From Mesostigma viride (lineage: Eukaryota > Streptophyta > Mesostigmatophyceae > Mesostigmatales > Mesostigmataceae), in assembly GCA_009746045.1 (NCBI GenBank), contig RPFO01000276.1, positions 658,977 through 718,976 on the forward strand: a DNA stretch of 60,000 nt. Direction: 5' to 3'. Below are positions 59,846 through 60,000 of the stretch, one piece after another. Each line of letters opens with the position of its first letter. The stretch's first letter is position 1. A program made the translations under genes and the position numbers. The notes below the pieces were generated by a model, which was not told the DNA's origin, searched no databases, and saw only the letters and a list, made by a program, of their open reading frames with translations.

Positions 59846-60000
59846 TAAAGAGAAGGCACACAACCGCAGGAGGCCTTATGGCTTGCGACGGCCCATGGCC
59901 TTACAGTCTTTCTTATTTCGATCGGTACTTAACCAAGCCTAGAAGTGACCAAGAGTTAGAAACCACAATCGGTGACGAGCGCCCTATGGTCCTCATTGCC
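59846..60000. other. upstream of the unrecognised gene
   Basis: Presumed promoter or 5' untranslated region of the - strand gene; nothing distinctive. The window ends here. Confidence 0.4.

Overview
The window looks like nuclear DNA from a green alga or another member of the green lineage (Viridiplantae). The protein genes are split by many GT-AG introns. One encodes a bL17 ribosomal protein with a chloroplast-type transit peptide. Another encodes a PH-RCC1-FYVE-BRX protein of the PRAF/RLD type otherwise known from plants. The DNA is GC-rich and full of tandem repeats and broken retroelements. I cannot place it below the level of green lineage.

Layout. 1-5540 is a giant polypyrimidine satellite, without a single purine on the + strand up to about 5259. 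6011-14466 (+) is a multi-exon PGAP6/TMEM8-like gene (CREST-type membrane hydrolase) whose introns hold a 33-bp minisatellite, a 22-bp repeat, (CT)n and (GGCAT)n. 14467-19130 is intergenic DNA with LINE ORF1 and ORF2 remnants and two copies of a structured short retroposon. 19133-21473 (-) is a three-exon plastid bL17 gene. 22016-22485 is a PIF/Harbinger-like MITE. 22.5-26.3 kb is repeat-rich DNA without a gene. 26386-27243 (-) is an intronless prohibitin gene, divergent from a three-exon bS21 gene at 28091-28977 (+). 29-39.8 kb is a retroelement graveyard: two more short retroposons, a LINE lying on the - strand (about 36.7 to 32.0 kb) with a TTAA-flanked piggyBac-like element inside its reverse transcriptase, LINE tails in both orientations, and a 560-bp (TGGA)n array. 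39808-57569 (-) is one large gene with at least 18 coding exons for a PRAF-like protein: PH domain, seven RCC1 blades, FYVE zinc finger, coiled coil and a C-terminal BRX domain. 58936-59845 (-) is an unrecognised split gene.

The genes do not form a pathway. Two serve organelle translation (bL17, bS21), one mitochondrial inner-membrane scaffolding (prohibitin), one probably membrane lipid or GPI-anchor hydrolysis, and one phosphoinositide-linked trafficking or polarity. The most unusual signal is a 23-copy, exactly 30-bp minisatellite in the PRAF gene. Each unit carries the last bases of a PH-domain exon plus its 5' splice site, so a splice donor has been amplified in frame.
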